The notes: generated from the sequence alone by a model not told the origin. DNA of 64,000 nt from Ailurus styani (GCA_002007465.1 LNAC01001241.1:3119-67118); one strand, 5' to 3'. Positions 1 through 12,819 are shown, numbered from the stretch's first letter. Made by a program: numbers and translations.

Positions 1-88
1 GCCCGATGCGGGCCTCGATCCCAGGACCCTGAGATCATGACCTGAGCCGAAAGCAGAGGCTTTAACCCACTGAGCCACCCAGGCGCCC
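1..88 (-). mobile_element. Can-SINE, head only, cut by window edge
   Basis: The first 88 bases are the reverse complement of the Can-SINE tRNA-like head, ending in the antisense of GGGCGCCTGGGTGGCTCAG. The B-box-like and A-box-like segments are both present. The CT-rich part and tail lie outside the window. The head has the GTGGGTTAAAGCCTCTGC form of the young copies, so this is probably a recent insertion. Confidence 0.9.
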
Positions 89-2270
89 TCCTCTCGATCT
101 CTTGATCGAGATTCCCTCTGCCTATTGTGGAAATGCATTGTTTTGTCATAGCTGTGTTTATGGGCAGAAGGTTGAAAGAGAGAGAACTGGTGATTAATCG
201 ACTCACATAGAAAATACTCTAAGTGTTCAAATTATTTAAAAAAATTACTTTGGTGATCTGGGCTTGAGATACTTTATTAACTGGGTCTGCAGCTGAGACT
301 GCTATTTGTGTCAATCCATTATCTCATGAAGGGTGGTTGCAGGGCTCCACTCACATTTTTGTAGGCATTTAATTAGATGTCGGTGGCTCTATTTACTCCA
401 TTCAATAGAACTCTTTCAAAGATGTTGACGTTTGAGATAATTTTTAAAGTTACCTCTTGGTATTCTTAAAATAAGTATATCTGGTCCCAGCATTTCCAGA
501 GAGTCATATGCTAACAAATATCCTTAAGCTAGTTACAAAGATTTTATCTCTTTTCTCAAAATCATATTATATTTTTTCTAATTTCATACTTGATTTTAGT
601 TTCCTAGCAATGGGTTCAAATATTCTTTAATGTTTTTGATGTATTTTAAGAATTATGGCGCATTCCAGAAATTTCTGAAGGTGAAAGTAGGGTATCAGAT
701 CTCAGGAAAAAATAGCAACAACAAAACAGTATTTGTAGACAAAAACACATGCAGAAAAAAGTCTGCAGTCATGGGAGTGAGGTCAAGGAGTAGCGAGCTC
801 AGAGAGTTGAAAGATGCTGAAAAGACATTTGAGACTTTTTTGGAGTGAGGAAAATCAGTTCACAGTACAGAAGTCTGTTAGCCTCTTCACCACTGAGGCG
901 ACACAGTAGCTTTTGTCTGGATGGCAAAGCAAGGGTAGAGGGACTATAAATGCACAGGACTACAAAGACAGGTCAGTGCTCACTCCCTGGGCAGAAAGCC
1001 TGTCATCCCAGCAAAGAAGAAATCAATATAACCTCCTTCGCATCCCATAACACTGGGAGAAGGATAAGTCTACATAACAGGGACTTAGATGATGATTCTT
1101 AAATATGAAGTTGAGCAAATCACCTCCCATCACCCATTTTTTGAGTGTAGTCAGCACCATGAAAGAAACACCAAATTCACTATGGAGAAGAACTAATACC
1201 TGAAGAAACAGATTTGATAAAGGAAACAGAAGACCCTGATATGATTAAAAATTCATATCTTAAAAATAATTCATTCTACATATTTAAAGAAATTTGAACA
1301 GAAACAAAGGGAAAATTGCACATTACAAATTTAGTCCTTTGATATTAAAAAACAAATAAGTTTCAACAAATGAATGGAGTAGCCAAATAGACAAAGGAAC
1401 AAAGACAGTTAGTAATTGTGATTATTATTACTATTGAATAGTTCACATAGAGCAAAGATGTAACAACCAAAGCATACATGATCGATAATACATCTACATG
1501 AAGATATGAACTTCAGAGTAAAAATGCATGATATACATATATATCTCTGTGTACAACTAGTTATTGATGCATACCAGCATACAAACATCAAGTAGGAATT
1601 TAGAATGACAATTCTGTATGATTTAGTCAGGCAAGTGACAGGAAGTACATGTTGTCTGTTTCTAAGAGAATGTAAGCTCTGATTATATCTAGAAACAAAT
1701 ATTTTAATTATATATGTTAATATTTAAGGGAAAATACTAGTCAGACTGAAAAAAATGCATTATTTCTGCAGTAACATGGGGGAAGATAATTGATGATAAT
1801 TATCAATAAATTCAAAACAGCACACATAAAAAATGAAATGGATGTCCAGTGAAAATATCGGCAAAGGCATGTTAACTTTAGTATGTGGATACATTAATTC
1901 CCCTTTTAAAAGATAAGAATTGATTTCAATAAAAATAAAAATCTAACTATTTTCCATGTATCTGGATGTACTGTAAATCATACAAAACGTTGTAAGTAGA
2001 AGAATGAAAAAGACGTATAAAAACAAAGGCTAACAATAGAAGTAAATATACGTAAATGTAGAGAAAGTATAACTCAAGATGAAAAACATGGGTAAAGATT
2101 AAAGTAAAACTCAAGATTAAAAACATGGAATGGATAAACGTATTTTGCATTGATAAAATTTTTTATTCCTGCAAAATGACATAATAATCAGATTTTTTAA
2201 TGCCTTCAATGTCAGATCTTTCAATCACAGATAGGAAAAAAACTAGAGAGAAATTGAGAAATCATTACTG
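89..2270. other. Unclassified AT-rich DNA
   Basis: About 2.2 kb of AT-rich sequence with no repeat family or gene that I recognise. The short ORFs here (72, 60 and 67 codons) have no recognisable domain and no splice or promoter context. Old, highly diverged L1 could be hidden here. Confidence 0.4.
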
Positions 2271-3000
2271 AGAAGAAGTAATAACTCTCCAAGAAAAGAC
2301 AAAGTAGATTAAAAATAAATACAGGCTTGCATATATATTATGGGTGAAGTTTTGATGTTATTACTTCCATACTTTGACTTGGCATTATTTGGTATTTGCT
2401 GTTAATACTCCAGTCAACATTTTAGAGAAAAGTACAGTCAAAGAAAATAATGTGCCCTTTGAAGTAAAAGCTAATTGTTGGCACAAAAAGGAAAATAAAA
2501 CTGAAACTGTTCATGAAAAAATAAAAAATCAAGATGGAAAAATAAGCACAATTACAAAGAACATTTTTGAAAAATGGAGTGAAATGCATACAACATCATG
2601 CTAACAAATTTGAGAATCTTAGTAAAATGAATCATTACACAGTGACCCAGTGAAGCAGTCCATTTAATTAGAGCCAAAATGATAGACAAATGCTGATATT
2701 AGCCAAAGATATTCTCCCTGGAAAAGTATGTCAGGCTCAAAGTTTTCCAAGCAAAGTTTGAAAAAAATAGGTCATATCCTGACTATCATTTGTCACACAA
2801 CAAAGAAAACAAAAGAAAAAGACAGAAATTTCTTAACTTTGACGTCAACCCTGACCCCAACCTGAAAAGCAGGGATACTTTATAAGCAGAGAAATCTGAA
2901 GCATTTTCATTTTAGATAGCTGCAAAAATTCTTGATCACTTATGATGGAAAGATGGAGGAATAGTCCCCCCAACTCTGGGGGTGCTCTATTGCCTGCATT
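2271..3000 (+). mobile_element. Old L1 ORF2 fragment, sense
   Basis: The plus strand reads like a decayed L1 ORF2 between the endonuclease and reverse-transcriptase regions. Around 2595-2640 is a block resembling the ORF2 text 'ctaacaaatttgaaaatc'. Around 2720-2760 and 2900-2950 are blocks like the segments leading into the reverse transcriptase ('ctgcaaaaattctt'). The frame is broken, so the 76-codon ORF at 2374-2604 is a relic. Limits are approximate. Confidence 0.5.
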
Positions 3001-3109
3001 GAAGCAAATGAATGATAACCAGTGTAGGAAGTGAGCACGGGGCATTCCCAGATGACAGGCAAGTAGGGGGGAATGCTTAGCAGTTGTTTAGTTAAAGCTA
3101 GATGCCCTC

Positions 3110-3312
3110 GGGCGCCTGGGTGGCTCAGTGGGTTAAAGCCTCTGCTTTCGGCTCAGGTCATGATCCCAGGGTCCTGGGATCGAGGCCCACATTGGGCTCT
3201 CTGCTCAGCAGGGAGCCTGCTTCCTCTTCTCTCCTCTCTCTCTGCCTGCCTCTCTGCCTACTTGTAATCTCTCTCTGTGTGTCAAATAAATAAAATCTTT
3301 AAAAAAAAAAAA
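3110..3312 (+). mobile_element. Can-SINE, full length, young
   Basis: Complete SINE: GGGCGCCTGGGTGGCTCAG head, A-box and B-box motifs of an internal Pol III promoter, CT-rich middle, then AATAAATAAAATCTTT and a poly(A) run. A perfect 16-bp target-site duplication, AAAGCTAGATGCCCTC, flanks it at 3094-3109 and 3313-3328. This shows L1-type target-primed insertion and suggests a recent event. The 60-110-codon ORFs on both strands here are SINE translation. Confidence 0.97.
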
Positions 3313-3328
3313 AAAGCTAGATGCCCTC

Positions 3329-6089
3329 ATTGGAGGATGAATGGGACAGGACTTGGGGAGGTGGGCTCCTTCCCTGGCGGACACCAGGAACTGGGATCCT
3401 GGCTGAGGTCTGGACACTTCTGTGGATGAAGAAGAATCAGGAAAACTCATCTCACTGATCCAGACATGTGGCAGGGGGAAGATCTTGCACAGTTGAAGAC
3501 CACAGTGTCTCGCAGGAGAGAATCTCAAGCCAGCACCATGTGTCTGCCCTAACCAGGTGGTATAGACAAACCAGACTTAGGTCAGAGCACATGGGAACTG
3601 AGGACAGAAATCTGTGGCTTATTTGTTTGTTTGTTTTTGAATCTGTTTTGAGGGTCTAGACAGATACAAGTGTGCACAAGCAAAAAGAGGCCTGAAAATC
3701 CAGGGCCTGAGTGCGGTTTCCAAGGAAAACTAGTGCTGAAGGATTGCAGACCAACACAAAGGTCAACACAAGGACTGAATTACCTACATTGAGGCAAATA
3801 CCAAGAGTCCTCAGTTTCAGCCAATGGGAAAGTTAAAACCAGAGTAACTTTAAAGATGTCTTAATTAAGCGTGCCTAAAACATCTCAAGGAAAGCATGAA
3901 ACTCTGCAAAAATTAAAACATTTAATCCTAGAAATTAAAATTATGCAGTCATTTATTTTAAAAACTGCTCTAGACATTAAATAGAAGGACGGCTTTTTCT
4001 ATACCCGGGGCTACTATGCAATTTTAATTCCTTGAAAATAGTGTGCTATCAACTACACATCGTTTGTATTTGTTGCTCGTTTTCCTTCGTCTCAGTGAAC
4101 ACGTCCTTATTATAGTCCCATGAAAACATGAAGTCCGTATGAGGGCATGTAGGGAATACAAAGGCTGGGCAGGTTTCCATTTCCCATGTGCAGAATTCCT
4201 TAGAACATTGGCAGTATGCATTGCTCGGTGACATTTAAGTTTCAGGAATGTCACATATCCTTATTTTTTAAAATCAAAGCAAGTGTGGCTTTGGGTGAGA
4301 AGTCCTACTTTCCTCCTTTTTTTTCTAAGGCGTGAAGAGGCCATGGAGGCCAGGCCAGGCGCACCCTCCACCTCCGTGCCCCAGAGTCCAACAGACTTAA
4401 ATGTGTCTCGCGTCACTGATGCTGGTCAGCAACTTTTCCTTGACGTTGAATGCTGTCCCTCCCAGGTGTGGCTTCGTGCTGTTGAGGCAAGGAGGGTTCT
4501 CTCGCTCGGTCTTTGGGTTGGGAGTGGGTGGGATGAGAAGAGCCAGGGTGGACAATATAATCCCAGGGCTCTCTTCCTGCACCGTCCGCTGGGCCCACGT
4601 CTCTGTCCCTGGACAACAGCATCGTCCTTATTGGTCAGCTCTCCCAAAGCCTCGTTGTTGTGCTCAATCCTTGCTTCTCCTGGCTTTCATTTCACAGGAT
4701 TAATGGTATGTGGAGAACTTCTTGTACGTTCAAATTCATGGACCCTTTAAAACCTTGGCTTTAGGAAAAGGTCGGACTTTAGAAATGCAATAGCTAGTTG
4801 TCTATCTCTGAAAGATGAATGGCATCCTTTTTCCAAAAGGAATAAAACTATTTGATAAGTCATACTTGCGACATTAAATTTTCAATTGCTCCTCTCAAAA
4901 AAAAAAAAAGAAAGAAAAAAGATCTCTATAATGAAAAGGAAAATCTTATGCGCTGGAAGGGAAATATTTCCAAATGTATTATTTTCCTAGTAGGTTAGAA
5001 TAGTTGACAAATGCTTATTTTTTTAAAACGCACACATACACACACCATGAATTTCATGGCAGTCTAAAGTTGATATGTTCAGCAATAACAGTACAGGGTA
5101 CAAAGTATTGAATAATGCAATATGCTAGAATTACTTCCATTTTCTGAATGATAAATCCAATTTAATTAAGTCTGACTTTGAATGCTATGGACTTCAAATG
5201 AGTTTTTAAAAATATCTTCCAACTGCTCTCCAACCCTTACTTAGTATGCCATATTTTGAATGCTTTGTTCCTAAAGAATATCAAGTTTATTATCCAAAGC
5301 ATTTTCAGAAAAGAAGAAACTTTTTTTCTCACTAAATCACTCTAAGCAAAGATCATTTTTCAAGCTAATAAAGTCTTAGTATTTTCCAAATAATGCTTAA
5401 GGAAACACCAAAGGAGAGAACAGTAAATACCCGTCCATGTGTAGAACATTACTGAATGCAAATTAGCACTCGCTAGATATTCATAAAGATAGCAGTTATT
5501 CGTGAATATACACCAACCAGCTTAAAAACCCATTATTCAAAGGAGGACTTGTCACATCAGACTGAATTGTAATTTCAAGGAATGCCAGACAGTTACTAAT
5601 AGATTGTGTTGTTGAGAATGATATGTTTTCAAAATTACTTGTAGCGAACAAAAAACTAGGTTATAGAGAGTCATTGCATGACCTTAAAATCTAACAACCT
5701 CTTCTAGAATCATTTTTATTAGGTCGAGATGAAATCACTGCTCATCAAGACTGCATTCTCCATAGAAATTTAGGGGCAGGGTCATTAACAAAGTTAATGA
5801 AAACACTCACAGAGACTCAGGATGTTCTCGTTGTGGGATAATTCAGATTGAATGATGCATCATGAGATTTGTTAATTATAGAAAAACCTAAAAATATATA
5901 ACTATCAAAGTACCATTTAATCGTGACTCTAAAATTTAAATGTCTAAAATATCAGAATCTTTCATTTTATAAAGGAACACAGGAGCACAGCACAAAGTGT
6001 ATTGGGTTAGAAGCCATAGACCTGACTTTTCATCTTCCTCTGCTGTTAAACAAGATAATAGACTCAGTTTGATCACAATGATAACAAAG
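3329..6089. other. Unclassified, includes GC-richer patch
   Basis: Mostly AT-rich unique-looking sequence. The exception is about 4310-4700, which is GC-richer and holds the longest ORF of the window (155 codons, 4283-4750, plus). That ORF has no domain, signal peptide or start context I can support, and several overlapping frames on both strands are equally open, as GC-rich non-coding DNA allows. I do not call it a gene. Confidence 0.4.
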
Positions 6090-6290
6090 TTACCATATAT
6101 TCACCATATACTGTGTGCCAAGTTCTCTTTTAATGTAATATGTTAGGCACTTTATGGCCATATTTTACGACATTCTGTCAACACCGTACGACAGTATTAT
6201 TCCCATTTATAGAAGAGGAGGCAAGCTGAGAAAGATTCAAATTTACCCCCAGATTATCCAGCTCCTGAAGAAGGCAAATCATTGCCCCCA
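6090..6290 (+). mobile_element. MIR element, sense
   Basis: The layout of a MIR core is visible: 'actgtgtgccaagttct' (tgtgccaggcact block), then 'ttaggcactttatgg', then 'attattcccatttatagaag' (the cattttacagatgaggaaac block), then a segment like the 'aggtcacacagct' tail. The copy is diverged, as expected for this pre-placental tRNA-derived SINE. Ends are approximate. Confidence 0.7.
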
Positions 6291-6359
6291 GGGCTTGTCT
6301 GAGCTTCCCGTCCTCAGCAAACTGAGATGACAGTACCTCTCTCAAAAACTGTTAGAATA

Positions 6360-6554
6360 GGGGCGCCTGGGTGGCTCAGTGGGTTAAAGCCTCTGCCTCC
6401 AGCTCAGGTCATGGTCTCAGGGTCCTGGGATCGAGCCCCGCATCGGGCTCTCTGCTCAGTGGGGACCCTACTTCCTCCTCTCTCTCTACCTGCCTCTCTG
6501 CCTACTTGTAATCTCTCTCTGTCAAATAAATAATAAAATAAAATAAAATAAAAT
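6360..6554 (+). mobile_element. Can-SINE, full length, young
   Basis: Full SINE with intact head, CT-rich middle and an (AAAAT)n-like tail at 6524-6556. The 15-bp target-site duplication AAAACTGTTAGAATA is perfect at 6345-6359 and 6555-6569. The tail has expanded into an AAATA-type microsatellite. The 68-codon ORF over it is SINE-derived. Confidence 0.97.
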
Positions 6555-6569
6555 AAAACTGTTAGAATA

Positions 6570-9248
6570 AATGAGATCATACATGGGATAGCACCTTGTA
6601 ACGTATGTAGGACACATCAAATAGTAGCTTTCATATGATGGATACCATATTCTTAGAATCATAATGTTCAAAATGAGTCAGAAAATAAAGCTTAATCACT
6701 GTATTAATTAGACAAAGCATGGAAGGGAGCTTCAGAGAGTGAAAGTGCTGATCCCTGGACCTCTCCCCGACAGGGCTCACCCCTCTTCTGCCATGTTAGC
6801 CGAAGAGCTGAGTCCTGGGGGTGGGAAATGGACCTCCATCAAGGGGCCAGCAAGAATTGAGAAACAAGTTTGACCTATGAGATATCAAACAGCAAGCAGC
6901 CTGTATGGATTAAAGCAGAAAGATAGTCATAAAAAGGGACAGACTAACTCTCAGTTCATAACACAGGAATGAAAATTGACAGGTGATCTTAATAAAGGTA
7001 AAGAAACACGTATCCAGCAGAAGAGTTTGGCCAGCCCCGAAGGCACAGCAAATGGAGGGTCAGGGAGACCAAAGGGCTCCTTGGAATTGATGTTGTGGTA
7101 GGGATGATGAAATATCAAATGGTGGACCCCCAGCATCTCAGTTTGATGCATGATGCAGAAGTATTGGGTAAAACTCATATTTGTTTTGATTTCAGGTCTA
7201 CTGTGGTATCAACGACAAATTGTGATGGACACCCTGGGCTCGGGCTTGCATCAGATACCCTGGAAGCAACTCTGGATCAAATCCCCACTAGCTGCCTGGC
7301 CTTTCTTCACTCAAGTGTCCAAATCATAAACATCGGTTTCTTATTTGCCAACCAAGGATAGTAATAGCTTTTCCATAAGAGCTGTTTTTAGTATTTAATG
7401 AGAGAATTTATTCAAGGCTTAGCTAACTCGAGGATGTACAGAAAAAAATAATTTCATAAGAGGGTGTCCTTTTCTCACACCAAAACATTGTACCAAGCAA
7501 CTCTTTGAAGATTAATTAGGCTTCTTGTGTGCTTCTGTCTGCCTTCAGATGGAGACTGTGATAGCATACATTTCTTCATGAAAATTCCTTAGGTGCAGGA
7601 GAATCCAAATATTTTAAGTTTACAAATCAGCTTAGGAAACTTTAAAATTGATCACAGTGAAATTTCCAAAGTAAACACAATGATCGCTTCCTTGTATGCT
7701 CTCTTGTGATCTCTCCAAATGATGCTACAGTTCAGAGTTTAAGGGGCGATGAAGGTACATGAAGATATTTCTGGTGTGCCACACAAATTCCTCCATAAAT
7801 GTAATAGCGATAGTTATAAGGATGACAAAATGTATCTCCTCAGCAGCACCCAACCTCTAACCTGATGTGCGAGTGGAAAAGGCTGGCTCATGTGGGTAAG
7901 TCTATGCCTCCAGAGGGACCACATCTGTGACTAGGGATAAGCCCAGGTTGGTCCATCCTCCACATCCTTATTACCCAGAAGCTACCCCCTCCGTTGTTCT
8001 AGAAGGGCTGTTCTCTTCCTTCAGTGACCTGTCTTAACCAAGGCACACTTGATGCGTCTATAGAAGGACAGAGAAATTGCCTCTAATTTAGAAAGATCTA
8101 TTCTATGACATTGTTCCAACTCTGACCTGAAGGGATAACCCTATCTTGATTATTGTCATAAATAGCAATACAAGTTCCATGATATAATTTAGCACTTTAA
8201 AGCTAAAGAATCTGTCTTTCCTATGTCTTTTTTATTACCTGAAATTGCAGTTTTTTTGTTTTTGTGTTTGTTTGTTTCTTTGTTTGAAGGGAATGGCTTT
8301 GCTCAATTCCTTCAGAAGAAAAATACTAGCTGGCCCTGATATGCCTGAAAAGAAAGTGGGTCTTTGTTCTCTACCATGACTATTCCAGAAGACCCACAGT
8401 TTGGGGTCTCTGCAAATGTACCACATTGGGAAACAGGGTCCCTTTTGAAATATGTTTAACATTTGTGAGTTCATTTCCTTGTTTTAAAATGAGAGATTAG
8501 AAGATAAGAGTTAAGGTTACTTCAAATAGCACTGTCGAGTGTAAGATCAGAGACCCCCTAATCTATCTGGCCTATCGTTAAGGTATCAGCATTATTTAGG
8601 AGTAATCATTAAAATCAGTGAGGAAGGCCAGGGTTTTCCCATTAGAGTTGCCCCTTCCTCTTCATCAGAAATAAAGCATGTTTAGGAAATACCATTTTAT
8701 GACAATGCTCCACAAATGAGGATAGTTGCGTTTGGCACAAGTCTTTTAATTAGAAATATAACTTCTATTTTCCTACGATGGAAATATAGGTTTACTTTAA
8801 TACCAGCAACCTTGGAATACTTTGCTGGGCAAAATATCATAAAAACTTTGTGTTTCTACAAAACCTCCTTCCTAAAGTTATTAATGTACTTAGAAAAAGA
8901 TTATTTAGATCTAATGATTAATTTTGATTTTCTGACAACAGTCTCACTCATTAATTAATATCAATAATTGAGATTAGATGGAGAAAATAAATCGATAATT
9001 CGCCAACAGGATTTTTTTTTTTTAGTCTCATTATCAGATTTCTGTCAAATATCGATTTTTCTCCAAGTAATTGTTGGCGGTGGGTATGGGATACCAAACT
9101 CCACCAGAAATAATTTGGAATGACTTGAGAGTTCTAAATCAGAATGTTTGTTCTTTTTTGAATTTTCTATGGCCAGTGCAGGATCTAAGGGGAACGTTTT
9201 CTTCTCTGTCATTGGTCTTCTAGTGGAAAGGTCATGTTAGGAGTAATA
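6570..9248. other. Unclassified DNA
   Basis: About 2.7 kb with no repeat family or gene I can name. Short ORFs (75-88 codons) lack domains and sit in overlapping frames. A T-rich run at 9010-9022 and a GTTT-rich run near 8250-8285 are low complexity. Confidence 0.4.
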
Positions 9249-9249
9249 A

Positions 9250-9465
9250 TCCGTGCAAATAAGTATGTAAGCAAGCAAGCAAGTAAGTAAGTAGGTCAAT
9301 AGATAAGCAAATCTTGATATAGACAAATACATGTACGTCTATAAATAGGATAGACAGTGCATAGATGATGGATGATAGATTTAGATAGATAGGTAGATAC
9401 TGGATAAAGTACTTAAACAGATTTGCTATAATATATAAGGGTTTTGTTTGTTTGTTTGTTTGTGC
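9250..9465. repeat. Degenerate tetranucleotide repeats
   Basis: Three impure tracts lie side by side: an (AAGC/AAGT)n tract at about 9268-9295, a (GATA/GATG)n-like tract at about 9363-9399, and (TTTG)n at about 9442-9464. The 81-codon minus-strand ORF across them is low-complexity translation. Confidence 0.8.
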
Positions 9466-9479
9466 ATTGGATTTCATTG

Positions 9480-9900
9480 GACATATATACCCTTATTTAT
9501 ATACTAGTTTCCAGTTCCAGTTTGAAGCTATAACACCTAAAACTGCCATGAATATCCTTCTACAAGTTTTAGGGGGACATAATGCCTGATACTAATTTGT
9601 AGTTTTGTATATTATTTTGTACTTTTCCGTATGCACAAACATCATCTGTGAAAAATGCCTGCTTTATATAAACTTCTCCAATTTTGTACCTTGTACCTAC
9701 CAGATTGAGTTGGGTGGGACATTCCAAACAACAATAAATATAAGCAGCGATAGTGGACACTTTGTCTTGTTTCCAAATTCAGGGGGAAAGTATTTACTAT
9801 TTTGTTTTTTAGTATAATACTAGCTCCAGAAGGCTTTTTTTCCTTTATTCATAGGTTTCACAAAAATCTTCATACGAAATGGTAAAATTGAAGAAAATTG
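9480..9900 (-). mobile_element. Old L1 ORF2 fragments, antisense
   Basis: The plus strand shows antisense L1 ORF2 text. Around 9530-9585 is a block resembling the segment 'gctgctatgaacattcttgt'. Around 9700-9800 is one resembling the region of ORF2 around the reverse-transcriptase core ('agtggacactttgtcttgtttcc'). Order and spacing suggest two separate scraps. No frame survives. Confidence 0.5.
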
Positions 9901-10139
9901 AGTTCTGTATCAGTATAATAATAAAAGAAAACATTTTGTGATATAGAATCTATAATTTTATACTGCACAATGCAAAGACCTGTATTAAAATGACATTATT
10001 TATAAAGTATAACAACTATGAAAATTACCATAATGATGAGGAAATAGGTTTCATCAAACTTCATTTTCTTTAAGGTAACACAGTTGTCTTATTCAGAATT
10101 GGATTTTGGTTCTTATAAATGACTTTTCTTTCATTACAC

Positions 10140-12040
10140 TCATTCTTTTTCTTTTTTTATTATTGAATTATATTCAACACTCAGTAATGTATTAGCTTCG
10201 GGTAACAATAAAATATTTCAACAACTTTATACATTACTCGGTGGTCATCACAGTAAGTGCGCTCTTAATCCCCTTTATCTGTTTCACCCATCCCCTCCCC
10301 CACCTCCCCTTTGGCAAAAATCAGTTTGATTCTGGATTTGTTTGTTTGTTTCTCTTTTTGCTTGGTTGTTTGTTCATTTGTTTTGTTTTGAATTCCATAT
10401 ATGAATGAATTCATATGGCATTTGCATTTCTCTCACTATCTTATTTCACTTAGCGTTATATTCTCTAGATCCATCCATGTTGCAAATGGTTAAGATCTCA
10501 TTCATTTTTATGGCTGAGTAATATTTCATTGTATGTATAAATACGCCACATCTTTATCCATGCATCTATCTATGATCATGGGTTGCTTCCATATCTTGAC
10601 TGTTGTAAATAATGGTGTAATAAATATTAAGGATGCATATGTCTTTTCAAATAGTGGGGTTTTTTTTGTTGTTGTTGTTTGTTTCTTTTGTTTTGTTGGT
10701 TTTTTTGCTTTCACTCGGGAAATACCCAGTAGTGGAATTACTGGATTATATGGTAATTCTATTCTTAAATTGTTTTCCACAATAGTTGCACCAATTAATT
10801 CCCATCAGTGGTGCATAAGGGTTCCTTATTCTTCACATCTTTGCCAACATTTGTTATTTTTGTCTTTTTAATTCTAGCCATTCTGGCAGGTGTGTGGTGA
10901 TATCTCACTGTGGTTTCAATTTGCATTTCCCTGATGATCAGTGATACTGATCTTTTCATGTGTCTGTTGACTAGCTCGAGAGGATTTTGTGTAAATAGCT
11001 TTTATCAGATTTAGGGAATTTTCTTCTATGCATAGTTTGCTGAGAATTTTTTTATTGCTAATTTTTGAAATTTTATCAAATGATTTTTTCTACATCTATT
11101 GACTTGAACATATGTTTCTCCCCGTATTTGCTTAAATTGATGAATTGCATTAACTTTCTGGTGTGTTATACTAACCTTGCATTCCTGGGGTATATCTTTG
11201 CATGATAATATTTTACTTTTCCTGTAGTTTTTGATTCGATAGGCTGTCTTTGCAGCCATGTTTTTGCATCCAAGTTTAGAAGGATCTTGACCTGGAATGT
11301 TCCTTTCTTTTGATGTCTTTTTCAGTTTTTAGAATTAATCTGGTATCACTAATGAGTTGGAGAGTACTTTCTCTTCATTTTTCTTCTCTGGAAGAATTTG
11401 CATGAGATTGTTATTGCTTCTTTCTTAAATGTTCGGAAGAATTCACCAAAGGAACTATTGGGCCGAACTTTCCTGATGAGAATGTTTTCCACCACTGATT
11501 CACTATCTTTAAGGATGGCTCAGCTTTTTAAATTCATCACATGCCAATATGGGAAAGTTTTTTTTTTCAAGGAACTTGTCAGTTTCATATAAAATTGGTA
11601 TAAAATTATTTATAGTATCATCTTATTTGTTTGTGGTGTTTAATATTTGGAGTGATGCTAATTAGTGTTTCATCATTTGCTCACTTGTTCAGTGCTTTTC
11701 AATTTGATTCACTTTGCCAAAGAATCCAGCTGTCTTATTGTTACTTTCTGTTACTATTCCTCTTTCCTATTTTTTATGTCTCTTTAAAAAATATCTTGCT
11801 ATTAGAAGTAACTGTTTGGCTCAGTTGGTTAAGTGACCAACTCTTGGTCTCAGCTCAGGTATTGATCTCAGGGTCATGAGTTTAAGCCCTGTGTTATGTT
11901 CCACACTAGGCATGGAGCTTACTTAAAAAAAAAAAAATCTTGCTATTAGATTGTTATTTTTATTTCGTTTCTTTATTTTTGGAATTTCCATGTTTTTGCT
12001 GTTCTTTTATTAGGTCCTTTAAAAATATCATTATTAAGTT
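10140..12040 (-). mobile_element. L1, antisense, 3' UTR and ORF2 part
   Basis: On the minus strand this is an L1 running from its 3' UTR (about 10140-10330) into ORF2. The C-terminal ORF2 segment is partly readable at 10526-10780, with YNPVIPLLGI near its start. Next come the block around 10880-10940 ('atttgcatttccctgatgat' on plus) and further ORF2 text to about 12040. A TTG/TTTG-rich insertion near 10660-10705 breaks the frame. An older SINE interrupts it at 11807-11936. Clearly inactive. Confidence 0.75.
11807..11936 (+). mobile_element. Older short Can-SINE inside L1
   Basis: The head is diverged (TTTGGCTCAGTTGGTTAAG) and passes to a poly(A) tail with no CT-rich middle, so this is a short, older form. 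The 14-bp duplication ATCTTGCTATTAGA is perfect at 11793-11806 and 11937-11950. It therefore inserted into the surrounding antisense L1 in one event. Confidence 0.9.
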
Positions 12041-12153
12041 TTTTGTTTTAATTCCAGTATAGTTAACTTGCAGAGTGATGTTAATTTCAGGTGTAAAATT
12101 TAGTATTCAACATTCCATACAATACCCAGTGCTCATCAGGAATGCCCTCCTTG
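12041..12153 (-). mobile_element. L1 3' UTR fragment, antisense
   Basis: Reads as the antisense of a carnivore L1 3' UTR, with 'aattccagtatagttaac' and 'cccagtgctcatcagg' blocks. A SINE follows directly. It may be the displaced 3' end of a separate L1 copy. Confidence 0.6.
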
Positions 12154-12330
12154 GAACACCTGGATGGCTATGTCAGTTAAGTGTCCAACTCTTGATTTTG
12201 TCTCAGGTCATGATCTCACAGTCATGGAATCTGGCACCGTGTCTGGCTTCACACTCAGCAGGGAGTCTGGTTGAGATTCTCTGTCCCTCTCGCTCTGATG
12301 ACCCCCCACTCTCTCTCTAAAAATAAAGAA
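12154..12330 (+). mobile_element. Older Can-SINE
   Basis: Diverged head (AACACCTGGATGGCTATGTCAGTTAAG), B-box-like block replaced by 'gtcatggaatctggcaccg', CT-rich middle, and a short AAATAAAG tail. No clean target-site duplication is seen, consistent with age. Confidence 0.8.
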
Positions 12331-12334
12331 ATAC

Positions 12335-12768
12335 TTTTTCTTTGTTTCATTTATTCATTTTTTTATTTTAAATTCAGTTAATTAGCACATAATGTATTAT
12401 TGATTTCAGAGGTAGGGGTCAGTGATGTATCAGTCTTATATAATACCCATTACATCACATGCCCTCCCTGATGTCTGTCACTCGTCATCCCCCCAGAGAC
12501 TCCATCCCCCACCCCCCCTCCCATGCAGTGTTCCTCCGTTGTTTCCTACGATTAAGAATCTCTTATGGTTTGTTTCCCTCTCTGGTTTCATCTTGTTTTA
12601 TTTTTCCCTCTCTTTCGTATGATCCTCTGTTTTGTTTCTTAAATTCCACATATCAGTGAGACCATATGATAATTGTCTTTCTCTGATTGACTTCTTTCAC
12701 TTAGCATAATTTCATCCCACATCATTGCAAACGGCAAGATTTCATTTTTGATGGCTGTGTAATACTCC

Positions 12769-12819
<51 letters not shown>

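Noticed and set aside
3110..3200. tRNA genes inside SINE heads
   Set aside because: The heads are tRNA-derived but lack a foldable mature tRNA, and each continues into a SINE body and tail.
3073..3528. Overlapping ORFs of 63-107 codons on both strands
   Set aside because: They are translations of a Can-SINE. Very similar peptides (…WLSGLKPL…, …SGSWDR…) recur at every young SINE in the window.
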